The notes below the pieces were generated by a model. It was not told where the DNA came from and searched no databases. It was given only the letters and a program-made list of their open reading frames with translations. The position numbers were made by a program, and so were the translations under genes. From Hyalella azteca (lineage: Eukaryota > Arthropoda > Malacostraca > Amphipoda > Hyalellidae): a stretch of DNA of 64,000 nt. Shown piece by piece: positions 21,764-32,100 of the stretch. The DNA is taken from the NCBI RefSeq assembly GCF_000764305.2, contig NW_025941543.1, forward strand, positions 58,193-122,192, read 5' to 3'. Every line of letters starts with the position of its first letter. Position 1 is the stretch's first letter.

Positions 21764-22465
21764 ATGAGCAGTAAAAGATATAGATGTGATGATGACAGTG
21801 ATAGCTGTGACGACCCGAAATTACCAGATGACACAAGTAAGTACCAGATGACACAAGTAAGTACACAAGTACTCATACGACACAAGTAAGAAGTTCTGGC
21901 ATAAGAAGTTCATATATGGCATAAAGTCTATGGACGGCAAGAGTCTTTCAAGGCTCCCTTTGCGCGAAATGATATAGTTGCTGCCGCTAATACCCCCGGC
22001 TCGAACGCAAAGGCAGTTGACGATTTGGACATCGTCATTGTCAAAGATATCGAACCAACGAAGGCCGCAAAGAAGGCAAAGCTTGCTCAAGCGCATGCCT
22101 CCAGGAAGGATCAAGCACAAGAGGCCTGCTCTTCTGACGATTCCGAAGAAGAGGAAGAAGGCTTGGAACAATCAATGATGGCAGCTTATTGCGAGCAAGC
22201 CGAATTTGACTTGCCGCAAGATGAACAGGATTTGGGTGAGGATGAAGAAAGTGATGATAATGTGATGGTTGCCCCTGAAACGGACAATGTTCCGAAGGGA
22301 AAGGCGGGCGGCAAGCATAAACCCAAAAAGTCTATGAGGAAAAGATCTCCCGTCATATCCATTGACGCTCCAAGTCCTTCTGATCAAGGATCAGTGTTGA
22401 GCATCGATCCAGTCACGACATCGGAGAAAGACAAAGGATCAGTCATGAGCATCGATCGATCATGA
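21764..22465 (+). CDS. Acidic protein with SUMO-interaction-like motifs, copy 1 (frame broken)
   Basis: The ATG at 21764 opens a frame beginning MSSKRYRCDDDSDSCDD that stops after ~41 residues, inside a small tandem duplication (TACCAGATGACACAAG units, 21827-21890). A frame starting DTSKKFWHKKF continues to about 21975, and then a third frame runs to TGA at 22463-22465. The last part is strongly acidic (EEEEEG, DEESDD), with a basic cluster (KPKKSMRKR) that could be a nuclear signal. It has four hydrophobic cores like SUMO-interaction motifs: DIVIVKD, VISID, VLSID and VMSID. A splice acceptor-like CCCGTTTCAG lies 22 bases before the ATG, and several GTAAG words lie in the duplicated patch, so introns could join the frames. 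I do not recognise the family. Whether it is expressed is unknown. Confidence 0.4.
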
Positions 22466-22534
22466 TCTTTGGCTCATGCGGTAGCCAAAGTACTAAAGAA
22501 ATTACAGAACTCAGGCAGCCTCCGGATGAAATGC

Positions 22535-22790
22535 TAATGTTGTACTTTTAAGACAGGAAATGTTTTATTCGATTTGCTTGTGATTCTTACCGTGAAATAC
22601 TTTTAAGAAAGGAAATATTTTATTCGATTTTCCTATGATTCTTACCGTGATGTTATTGTTCTATTCGATTTGCCTGTGATTCTTACCGTGATGTACTTTT
22701 AAGACAGGAAATGTTTTATTCGATTTGCCTATGATTCTTACCGTGATGTTCTTGTTCTATTCGATTTGCCTATGATTCTTACCGTGATCT
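22535..22790 (+). repeat. Minisatellite downstream of acidic ORF, copy 1
   Basis: Five units ending GATTCTTACCGTGA alternate between ~55 and ~41 bp; the longer form contains TACTTTTAAGA. Array order is the same in copy 2 (46105-46360), so the array predates the duplication. Confidence 0.85.
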
Positions 22791-22926
22791 AATTTTAAGA
22801 AAAGAATTTTATTTACTGATTCGATTCTATTGCCAATCCATGAATTGCCCGATTTGAATGGAATTTGTTAGTTGGTTTCAATTGCTGTGTTGATATTGTA
22901 GGTTAAATATTTGTAAGAGAATTTTC

Positions 22927-22932
22927 AATAAA
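22927..22932 (+). promoter_or_regulatory. AATAAA polyadenylation signal, copy 1
   Basis: AATAAAG followed within ~25 bases by a TTTCTATCTTGTC U-rich stretch, about 460 bases after the acidic ORF stop. This is consistent with a transcript 3' end. A ~50-codon frame (including QELTPWQRDFVLEF) lies just downstream, behind a CCCTCCCAACAG acceptor-like word, and might belong to something else. Confidence 0.45.
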
Positions 22933-23072
22933 GTTTTTGAACACTCATTTCTATCTTGTCATTAATTCCCTCCCAACAGGTTGGTGATGGGATGATCTGC
23001 GAGTGTCGTGTTATCTCGCAGGAGTTGACTCCCTGGCAGAGAGACTTTGTGTTAGAATTTCTCCGCACCCCT

Positions 23073-23365
23073 TGTCTGACGTCAATTGAATCGTTGACCA
23101 GCGAATAGTATTCATGTAGTTAATTTTTGAGCCCTCAGGGCTGGAATGTGTTTAATTGCATGGAATGTTATGAGACTGTTTGTCTTCAAAGCCTACAGAC
23201 ACGCTTCGGGCGCTCACGATGACGGGTCACAAAACTTGAATTGATTTATCTGGCAAAGCTTGGGCATCGCTGCTGCCCTCGGCAACCGCCGCTTGATGAG
23301 GCGCCTTTGTCCGACAGCCGCGGACACTTCAGTCGCTCGGTCATGAAGAAGCATTCGATGTTCAA
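23073..23365 (+). repeat. B-type repeat
   Basis: Right flank of the duplicated segment. It has the leader CGCTCACGATGACGGGTCAC and the B core at 23262-23325 with all three hairpins intact. Confidence 0.7.
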
Positions 23366-23940
23366 ATATTTGTTTGACATGTTTGTTTGTCTTAAAACAT
23401 AGAAAAACACATATTGCAACGTTCCTCTCACACCACGAGCATTTGGACCGATCGTCTTTAAAATATTCATTCTTCGCAAGCCCTTCTTCCAGGTAATGTA
23501 TAATAATTTCATATATATAATCATGTAATAATAGGTAATCTGAGAGTTGCTCCAAAATTGGCAGGTTTATCACGTGTTATAAAAAACATTATTACTATAT
23601 AACCTAATAACAATCTTTGAGCACAACCTTGTATTTAATTGGACATCCAAACTAAAGACGACCTCTTCATTAGCATAAATTCATTGGCCGACTCATGTAT
23701 CCTAAGTTTCCATCACTGTAGAATTAACAAGTAGCAGGATGTAAAATGCTTCAACTATTGACTCTTTTTTTCAGGTAGACACAGCCTACCTCAAAACTTT
23801 TTCTATAATGGTATGAATTTTCGTGGAATTTTTTTTTCCTTTTAAATTTTTAGTGTCTAATAATTCGAACAATTCGAAGCAACATATTGGCAGAGAATTT
23901 AATAATCTACATATTTTGATTCAAAAGGTTAGCTTGACTA
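23366..23940 (+). repeat. Family F repeat
   Basis: Parallel to 5831-6620 and inverse to 56131-56880. At 23919-23945 it shows the uninterrupted form of the region where the Tc1-like element is inserted in the 6600 copy. The 119- and 92-codon minus-strand ORFs cover the B core and are not conserved. Confidence 0.7.
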
Positions 23941-25200
23941 CTTCAGACTATAATATATGAACAAATGAGTATGAGCGCGAAATTAACACAGAAATAATTC
24001 GCTCCTAAGGCAGGTATGAACAGAATGCAGGGTGTGAACTATCAAGTCAACCTCGGTACTAAAAAAAGGCAACTAAAGGTCGGAACAACATGGTAACAGA
24101 AGTCATATCTATGAAATTGTGATTACACGTACATTGTTACTGAAAATTTCAGTTGAATTCGAAGCTACGAATGTGTAGCTTCTATAGTGATGTTCGTGAC
24201 GTGTTTCCTGGAGACCTGAAAAACGGGTCCATCGAGAAGATCTATCCAAACTGACTGTATCGCTTCTGTCAACACAAAGCCCCCTCAACTTGTCCTGCCG
24301 TTGTAGAATTTCAGAAAGATGTATGAACTGCCAAGTAAAGCAACAATGTAATTGTTGCTTCATGGTGCTTCAGAAAATAGAGGTATAAATAGGCTTCAAG
24401 AATGGTGACATGATTTCAAAACCTGTTCTGGGGAAGAATATCAATAGAGAATCAAAATTTACTGTGTGTGAAAGAAATTCACAAAGATTCTGTTCAATTT
24501 AAGGACCAAATGATGGTATAAATTGCTGCACCTGGGAGAGGCGCCCCGCATTACATGATTTAATATTGACGATTGCAATGCCGAAATCGATTCCTATGCC
24601 ATTGCTGGAGCGCGCTTAACAATCCACATAGACATTTCTATGATCTTTCTATCATGATTGATATTAGCCCGCTCCTCGGTACACTACTGTGCGCTCAACC
24701 GTCAGAAATGAAGCAACATCGTTTCATTATCCTCAACGAGTGAAGAATTAATTGTGTATCGACCACGTATATATATTCCGTTAGCTACCCCAGCGAATCG
24801 TCCCCTAGCTACGAACCCTTGATGAATTACCATCCGTCCAATTTTAATCAGTAATCCAACAACTCAGACATTTCATTTATGACCATGCTAATCCAATTAA
24901 CATCAGTACCAATAACAAAATGTAATATAAATACAATTGAACATTAGTTATCACAACAGTTTTATAATTTATATAGACTATATTTGGCGTAAAATTTACT
25001 GATTCCAGTTTGAAATTTTTATTTACAAAACTATCGTTACTCATGTAGCATGTTGTTCAAATGGCAACGTAATATAGCATGTTGACATGTACCATGATGG
25101 ACATGCACCATGTTGACATGTATGGAACCATGATGTAGTATGGTTCCATAATGTAGCATGTTATTCATTATGGAAATGAACTGTTGCTCGAAATATTATT
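23941..25200 (-). repeat. Family D repeat
   Basis: Aligns with 18931-20060 and 36331-37270. The hairpin here (about 24163) is eroded. 25040-25160 has a local run of CATGTTGACATG and ATGTAGCATG words. No gene is seen. Confidence 0.6.
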
Positions 25201-25620
25201 AATACGAGAAAAGATTGTGCGATGGAGGCGCAATATGGTGACCTACTCAATCGCTGCTGCATTGGACAGCGTACGGCTTATACAGTCGCGCGCTTAGCAC
25301 CGTTAGATCTTAACGAACTGATATGGCGCCTCCAACCATATGCTTTATTTCAAAATGCGAAAAAAGATTATGCCACGCTGTTTCAGTCTGGTGACCGACT
25401 CAAACGATGTAGGTGTATGTACATCGTCATGCTGGCGTTGTATGTAGGCGTTGTAGGCGTCACGCTGTAGTTGTATGTAAGGGGTGCTTAGCAACATAAG
25501 ATTTTGGAGGTATTACATAGCGCTCCCAATCATTGTCACGTCATCCAATCGCATTTACGTTCCTACGACCCTTCTGTCAACTGACCTGAAGGGATCAAAA
25601 AATTACATAAATATTAAAAC
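25201..25620 (+). repeat. Family L repeat with internal inverted words
   Basis: GGAGGCGCAATATGG near 25223 is mirrored by ATATGGCGCCTCC near 25322, giving a ~110 bp stem-loop outline. Copies are at 31691-32050, partly 37330-37520 and 50581-50760, and inverted at 55150-55530. The 82-codon ORF (25222-25470) is not kept open in the other copies. Confidence 0.65.
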
Positions 25621-26341
25621 TCAAATTTGATTGTTTGTTGAAAAATTCTGAGCATATGGTAATCGATACACAACAACTGAACACTACAGCTAGAACTTTC
25701 TAAACAAATGAAAATTCCATCTATAACTGAAGTATTCTCTTATCCTATGAATGGTGTTGCGGGAGGGCAGCCACAACTGTGAGTTATCGTCGTCTATCTC
25801 AGACTAAATAGTGAGAAATACCAATGAACTTCCATAAAACTGGACCTAATAAGTATTTGTATTTTCAATTTTAAAATGCAGCCTAATTAATTTGTATTTG
25901 TTGTAGCATTGGCTGCAGGCTCACAACGCCTTTGGCTCAAAGCCGCCGCAGAACTGGTGTGGCTTGCGATGTTTCTAGCGCGGTCTGCGACATTGTAACT
26001 CTGAGGCTGACATTATCTGAGCATGTTTATACAAAGCGTTTGCTACAAGGCTTGTTTAGGAGTTAAAACTGTGGCTGACATCTGCACTCTCCTACTTGCC
26101 AGTTGTGTTACGATTCATCTGTTATGAGCGATTCCACAGGGAACAGGAGAAAAATGTATTAGTTTATCCCAAAATTTCGTTTTCTTCGATGAAAAAATTC
26201 CGTTTTCTTCGGAAATTTCTCACAAATTAAAATAGTGCAGTAACTGAAACATTTTATTACAGAGTCTTCTCTTTGCGTGTGTCGCTTATGTCATGACAAT
26301 GCCCCTCATCTTGTTCTTCCATTACATAATTCCATAAAGAT
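25621..26341 (+). repeat. Family G repeat then a short D fragment
   Basis: Matches 50761-51380. It preserves the uninterrupted G sequence across the point where the 2.2/4.2 kb element is inserted elsewhere (about 25940-25960). It ends at an N. Confidence 0.65.
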
Positions 26342-26342
26342 N
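26342..26342. other. Single N (assembly join)
   Basis: One undetermined base exactly at the change from family D fragment to GC-rich minisatellite. Similar N bases are at 35852, 54239 and 60692, so this is likely a closed scaffold gap rather than a base ambiguity. Confidence 0.8.
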
Positions 26343-26752
26343 CCTGACGTCTGTCGCCTTGCCTGACGTCTGTCGCCCTGCCTGACGTCTGTCGCCTTAC
26401 TCGACGTCTGGGGCCCGTTTCTGAAGTCTGCCGTCCTGCCACCCGACGTCTGGGGCCCGTTTCTGAAGTCTGCCGTCCTGCCACCCGACGTCTGTGGCCC
26501 GTTTTTGACGTCGGTCGTCCTGCCACCCGACGTCTGTGGCCCGTTTCTGACGTCGGTCGTCCTGCCAACCGACGTCTGGGTCCCGTTTCTGAGGTCTGTC
26601 GTCCTGCCGCCCGACGGCTGGGGCCCGTTTTTGACGTCGGTCGTCCTGCCACCCGACGTCTGGGGCCCGTTTCTGACGTCTGTTGTCCTGCCACCCGACG
26701 TCTGGGGCCCGTTTCTGACGTCGGTCGTCCTGCCACCCGACGTCTGGGGTCT
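26343..26752. repeat. 42-bp GC-rich minisatellite
   Basis: Starts with three ~19 bp units (CCTGACGTCTGTCGCC) and continues as about eight 42-bp units containing CCTGCCACCCGACGTCTG and GACGTCGGTCGTC. Because 42 is a multiple of 3 and the unit lacks stops, frames stay open on both strands: the plus frame gives VVLPPDVWGPFLTS repeats and the minus frame SETGPRRRVAGRPT repeats. Neither shows other signs of being a gene. Confidence 0.95.
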
Positions 26753-27313
26753 ACTACGAGCGCGGGACCTGCCCTGGGACTGGCGGGCGCCCTTGGTCGT
26801 GGAGGAGAGCCATGCGAGTTGTTATAGTTCTGAGCCCACGATCGGGGGGTGCGCGCTGCTGTCCTAGTAATCCTTAAAGAACCTTCCGTCTGCATTATAA
26901 CTTACATCTGCTGCTTATAACCTCGACTTGAAACTTATTACACTTACTATAACTAAAACTTATTATCGTTACTATAACTTGGTACTTATTAACTATAACT
27001 AACCAATGCCATAATTATAACTTAAACTTATGTCCTCTATAATAATGTGTAACTGTAACCTAAATTAAGATTAACCTTAATTAATTAACCTTAATTAACC
27101 TAGCCCAAGCATCAACGCCTGGACGCGTGCGCCTGCGAACGCCGGGACCGGCCCGACTGGCGCCATGGAACTAAAAGTTCCAGCCTTCTTTGACGCCATT
27201 CATTCAATATAAATAAAGATTATTTTGCTGCTCTTCGTCTTTTAATTCATCATTTAGACACCTTGAACGGGACGCAAGCAGTTCTCCCGGACCGGTTTTT
27301 CTTGGCTGGTCGT
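26753..27313 (+). mobile_element. Probable LTR (3' portion) of an LTR retrotransposon
   Basis: A GC-rich part (27110-27175) with a GGAACT/AGTTCC fold is followed by a TATAAATAAAG word that could supply TATA and polyadenylation signals. The end is ...GGTCGTTACA, typical of LTR 3' ends. The next ~120 bases look like an untranslated leader before an ATG. The left boundary is lost in the minisatellite or the N gap, and no second LTR is present. An ordinary gene promoter is the alternative. Confidence 0.4.
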
Positions 27314-27503
27314 TACAAAAGAGCTGGCGAAACAGTAGCTCCAGTTGGTAAAATAATTATTGTAAACGCTTCCGTCGTGTATTTGTTTAATTGGTTCGTC
27401 TTGTGATTTGATCCCCAATTTCAATTTCGACTAAAAAATATGGAGGACGAAGGCGTTATTTCACGTGATATTTGGGATACTGAAATTGTTCCGTGAAAGG
27501 CAA
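27314..27503 (+). pseudogene. Leader and first codons of a gag-like ORF, interrupted
   Basis: After the presumed LTR end comes a leader and then, at 27440, an ATG opening MEDEGVISRDIWDTEIVP before a stop, where SINE sequence begins. Acidic short starts like this are common in insect retrotransposon gag genes, but 18 residues cannot prove it. The rest of the element is not found. Confidence 0.3.
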
Positions 27504-27690
27504 AGTGGACAAGGTGGCCTAATGGTTACAGCCAGGATTGCAGAAGAGAGGCAGTTAAGCAAAGCAAAGCAGCGAGTTACGTACTCGAGTTACGAGATCG
27601 TGTTCGAAATCGTAACGAGCTGTGAAAATTATGCTATGTTCAGAATCGTTGGCAGGCCTACGGTCTAATGAGCGCTGAAATCGCTATTAT
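27504..27690 (+). mobile_element. tRNA-derived SINE, single head
   Basis: Box A TGGCCTAATGG (27515-27525) and box B-like GTGTTCGAAATC (27600-27611) are followed by a body ending GGCAGGCCTACGG and a TATTATT-type tail. The body is the same as the 3' part of the dimeric SINE at 20422-20690. It sits just after the short gag-like ORF, suggesting insertion into the retrotransposon. Confidence 0.75.
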
Positions 27691-28740
27691 TTTCAAATGC
27701 ATGAACTTTCTTTCGTAAATTAGAATAAAGTCAAACTTCTTGTGTAAAGGCTGCATTAAATGCAAGGAAATTGTTGCCGATGGCATTCCTCATCTTCAAA
27801 GACTCGACCAAACTGACCTCGTGAGGTCGAATGTTTGTGCCGGCGGTTGTGCTGCAGGGGCGACTCGCGTAATTATTAAACATCGGGAAATTTGTTGAAT
27901 AAATAGTTGAATTTTATGTACTCGGGTTGCCCACATCATTGATTACTAATCTCATCTTGGCTTAAAAAGTTTAATTTTTAATCAAACTGGCCATTGTCAC
28001 ATCGAATCTGTCAGTTGAGTGCAGTCAACGTGGATGATAACATGAAGGCAAATGCCAAATCGGTTCACTGACACTAACTTCTAATATAGCAATCGTAGCA
28101 ATTCAGTTACATTTACTCGACTTTGTGCACACGGTGGTGGGTGTTGGATCATCAGCATTGAACTGCCTGTCGCCAATCCCTTTACTTTATTTGAGGAGGA
28201 AAAAAGCTGCAGTAACAATAATGATGATATTGTTGATGCATGCATAAAGAAAGCTTAACTTATACTGCACGTCCAGTAATATTTTAACATGCATATTATT
28301 GCTGCCACCAACAACGGAGCGATCAAGACGTTCAAGCCATGGTTAAAAATTTCAAAAAATCGGTTCTGGAATGATCATATATATTGAAAAAATTCCTTTC
28401 ATTTAAGATCTAATACAAGTTTCATTTAAATTAAATTGTTTGTTCGAAAAGAAGCATTCTGTCAGGATCATTTTTGTAACGAAATGTTGATATTCCTTTA
28501 GATTGAATTTTTCTCAACTGAATCGATTAAGAATTTGATGCTTTTCATGGCCAAACGATTGAGGAAGGCACCAGTCCGACACAGGCGCCTCACGAGGCGG
28601 CGATTGTCTAATAAATCAAATGAAGGCGAGTAACCCTTGGTCAGAATTGCAGAAGATCAATTTGTTCGTAGATAATAAATCTTCTTCTTATTAAACTACG
28701 TAGATATTAAACTTCTTATTAAAAATCTAACTAATCAAAA
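27691..28740 (+). repeat. Inverted counterpart of 62050-62680
   Basis: 28050-28640 is complementary to 62085-62680, including GGTGGTGGGTGTTGGATC and TTTGAGGAGGAAAAAAGC. 27815-27828 holds the hairpin GACCTC-GT-GAGGTC. The end near 28590 has CGCCTCACGAGGCG. The 82-codon ORF on the mate arm is not open here. Confidence 0.7.
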
Positions 28741-29240
28741 TTTCACGAGTCCATGCAAGTTTCGATCCCCCAACTCGTTGCTCCAATCTCCATCACCTTA
28801 AACTACTCGGCAAAAACGAGCTATTATTGACCTAAACGTACAAAAAAACTCAATATTTCTCTATGTGCCATTGACCGCTTCGCTTGTAATTTTCCAGTAC
28901 TGGTTTTCGTAACCCTAGAAACAAATATGGTGTACGAAATATGTTACTAAATCACTCGTTGGCATCTCCGTGGCTCGTTGCCGCGTGTGCGACGATGCGT
29001 TTGTTAGGAGCGAGTCTGTAGGGAAACACGAGAAAAATGTACGAATCCATCAAAAAGTTTAATTTTCTTTGTGGAGAAAAGTTTCTTTCCGAAAATCGAA
29101 TGCCAATAGAAAAACTAAAATATATGAATCAAAAGCTTACTTCCCTCATGAGAGGCATCTATCGTTCTGCGATAATATAACATATAAAATACACTAAAGC
29201 TATCTCCGTTCAATAACAACTGTTGAATGTGGTTCAAGAA
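28741..29240 (-). repeat. Family K repeat, inverted copy
   Basis: Reverse complement of about 10530-10995. The tRNA-like head is at 28755-28823 on the minus strand, and its box A reads GCCGAGTAGTTTAAGG, the best preserved of the three copies. Confidence 0.7.
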
Positions 29241-29745
29241 ATATTTATAGTTTGTAGAAGAAATAATATGCGTTTAAAATTGCTTTATAAAGACAACACT
29301 TTCAAAGAATCCAGTGTCTCTGAAGTTACACATGTACAATCTATTTCAAATTTTATTTTCAAATATTGAAGAAAATCAATTTTTGTTTCCATATCAAAAA
29401 ATTTAAAGTTTCAAAATTAATATTCTGTCAATTTAATCATGCATTGTGTCCGACGTTACGAAAGTGTGCAAAATTTCAGGTCGATTGGACAGGTAGAAGT
29501 GTGTTAAATATCGATTGTAAGATTTGTAGCAGACAAAATTATTTATAATTTTTTTAATATTAAAGAAATTATTATTTAAAATTTTTTTACTTATTTATTC
29601 TGTCAATTTTTTTTTCTGTCAATTGATTCATGCATTGTATCCAATTTTACGCACGTGTGCAAAATTTCAGATTGATAGGAAAAGTAGAAGTGCGTTACAT
29701 TTCGATTATAAGATTTGTAGCAGACAGACAAACTAACAAACAAAC
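29241..29745. repeat. Two-copy ~115 bp tandem repeat
   Basis: Units at about 29426-29540 and 29612-29725 share TTCTGTCAATT, GTGTGCAAAATTTCAG, AGTAGAAGTG and AAGATTTGTAGCAGACA. The second ends in an ACAGACAAACTAAC tail. This looks like the 3' end of a non-LTR element or SINE, but no reverse transcriptase is present. Confidence 0.55.
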
Positions 29746-30960
29746 AAGAAGTGAAGTTGAAGAGAAGTGTTGTAAAAATTCAAAGAATTTCGAAGCACTG
29801 AGATGCATTCCCATAAGGAATATCCTTCACCAAGTTATCGCTATGATATAATTGGCTGAGTCGCCAGTGGAGCACAAGCGCCGGCATAAACATTCGACCT
29901 CACGAGGTTAGTTTGGCCGAGTTATTCAATGATTTCAGCAAAGGGAAATATATTTTGTTTCAACAAATATTCGAACATCGAATGCTTCTTCATGACCGAT
30001 CGATTAAAATGTCCGCTGCTGTCGGACAAAAGCGCCTCGTCAAGCCGCTGTTGCCGATAAAGGGCAGCAGCGATGCCCAAACTTTGTCTGGTATTGAAAT
30101 AGATTGGTCGCCAAATAATAAGATTTCCCGAGGTGCGTAAATTGACAAAGCCGGCAAGGCTTCGTGACCCTAAGCGCTTCACAGCACTGGGGCGCAATAA
30201 TTATATTTTAAAACACTCAGAAATCTCATAAATTGCATTACTAGACTAAATTTCATATTAATGACTACTGAAAACTTGCAAAAGTACAGAGCCTCCACGG
30301 ACAATTGTATCCCAGACTAAACTATTCTCACCAACTGCCCTCGTCTTCACAGTCTTATATACGCAGTTCAGTTCAGTATCATAACTACGAGCACATGATA
30401 AAATATTGCGAGTTAGTCGATTTATTTAACGCCAACTCGCCCTGGATGTAGAAAAAGTCTAGTCATTATTAAACAGGTATCGCCTGCTTGATGTCTTCCT
30501 AGCCCAACAGATATAGTAAAATTTTTAGCGCGATAATGCATGGATCCAACAAGCTTTCTATCTAATGAGATGAAAAAGTCATGAAAGACTTCTTACAGAT
30601 TATTATTCAGTAACACGAATAACACCCGTATTTTCAACTGATCAATAGAGATAAATAATGACGGGCGATTATGGGTTGAAATTTTATAAGGAGAGAAAAC
30701 TCGGGTGTATATACATATTCGCGTACTTCTCAGGTTGAATTCCTGGGTTGAATTTCCTAAAATGCATACGATATCTAAATATATTTCTGTCGTGGTTTTC
30801 GGGTATGGGAATATGCTATAACATAATCATCAATATTTCGTTGATTATTTTTCCTGCTACCGATAATTAAACGATCAAAACGCTCGAGCAAAAACGATAT
30901 CAGTCCAGTGTTGAAATAATGTTTTTCTTCATTGAAAATATTGAAGAACACATGTAGTGA
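29746..30960 (-). repeat. A-B unit, inverted
   Basis: Reverse complement of roughly 9240-10440. The B core is at 30011-30078 and the A core at 30262-30340. In the B core the first loop carries one change while the GTCCG/CGGAC stem is intact. The two ORFs covering the B core (75 and 91 codons) are on opposite strands and are not genes. Confidence 0.7.
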
Positions 30961-31690
30961 AGTTCTCTATTATACAAAGAGCGCTTGAACAATGTCTATT
31001 TATTTTTTATTCTTCGCAGGCTTCTTTTTTCAAGTAATATTTAATATCAGAATAGATTCAAAATATAAAATGAAATTTGCAACATTGCGGCTGGTCGCAG
31101 ATATAAGCAGATTAATAGCGCCTCGACCACAATTCGCTCATAAGGCAGGTATGAACAGAATGCGCGATATAAACTATCAGTCAACCTCGGTACTAAAAAA
31201 GGCAACTGAAGGTCGGAACAACAAGTAACAGAAGGCATTTCTATGAAATTGCGGTTACACGTACATTGTTACTGAAAATTTTCAGTTGGATTTGAAGCTA
31301 CGACCGAAGCTACGAACGCATAGCTTCGGATGATGTTGGTGACGTGTTTCCTGGAGACCTGAAAACTGGTCCGTCGAGAAGACCTATCCAAACTGACTGT
31401 ATAATGTAATTATTGCTTCATGGTACTAACTACAATGGAGGTATCATGAGGCTTGAAGAATTGTAACATGATTTCAAAACCAGTGCTGTGGAAAAATAAC
31501 AATAGAGAATTAAAATTTACTGTGTTCGAAGGAAATTCCCAATGATTCTCTTCAATTTAAGGACTATATGATGTTAAAATTTGCAGCACCTGGGAGAGGC
31601 GCCCCGCATAATGTGATAAATTTTGATGATTACCGTGACAGAATCAACTCCTAAGCCATTGAACTGGTGCTAAAAAATATTCCTAAATGC
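30961..31690 (-). repeat. Family D repeat
   Basis: 31120-31620 aligns with 18960-19540. The hairpin at about 31297-31326 has one C-A mismatch. No gene is seen. Confidence 0.65.
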
Positions 31691-32100
31691 GAGAAAAGAT
31701 TGTACGAAGTAGGCGCAATATGGTGACCTACTCAAATGCTGTTGTATTGGACAGCGTACGGCTTATACAGTCGCTCGCTTAGCACCGTTAAATCTTAACG
31801 AACTTATATGGCGCCTCCAACCATATGTTTTATTTCAAATGCGAAAAAAGATTATAACGACGTTGTTTCACTCCGGTGACTGATTCAAACGATGTAGGTG
31901 TATTAGAAGGCGTCATGGTGTAGTTCTATGAACAGGGGCGCTTAGTACCACGAGATTATAAGGAACTTCCATAGCGCCTCCAAGCATTGCCAAGCCATAC
32001 ACTCTCTTGCACGCTCCTTAGTCCCTTAAGGCTAATAATCTGTAGAATTAAAAAGTTATACTGATTAATTATAATTTTTAGACATCATCATATTCGATAA
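31691..32100 (+). repeat. Family L repeat
   Basis: Closest to the inverted copy at 55150-55530. The 82-codon ORF of the 25222 copy is shifted out of frame here. Confidence 0.65.

Larger units (their letters stand above)
20868..23072 (+). repeat. 2.2 kb duplicated segment, copy 1
   Basis: Nearly identical to 44439-46648 from AAAGCCAACGG to CCCTTGTCTGAC, with scattered substitutions and short indels. It contains a possible 3' splice site (CCCGTTTCAG ending at 21741), an acidic-protein ORF, a 3' minisatellite and AATAAA. A perfect 10-bp hairpin with GGAACCTTTC arms is at 21424-21446. Compared with copy 2 it lacks the following ~2 kb and passes directly into an A-B type repeat, so it is truncated or rearranged on the right. 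Confidence 0.85.

Noticed and set aside
23214..23573. 119- and 92-codon minus-strand ORFs over the B core
   Set aside because: They overlap in two frames and the same region in other B copies gives different frames and stops.
25222..25470. 82-codon ORF in family L as a gene
   Set aside because: Related copies at 31691, 50581 and 55150 carry indels that break the frame, and no domain is visible.
26257..26895. Arginine-rich 212-codon and proline-rich 120-codon proteins
   Set aside because: Both are translations of the 42-bp minisatellite on opposite strands; the longer one also crosses an N.
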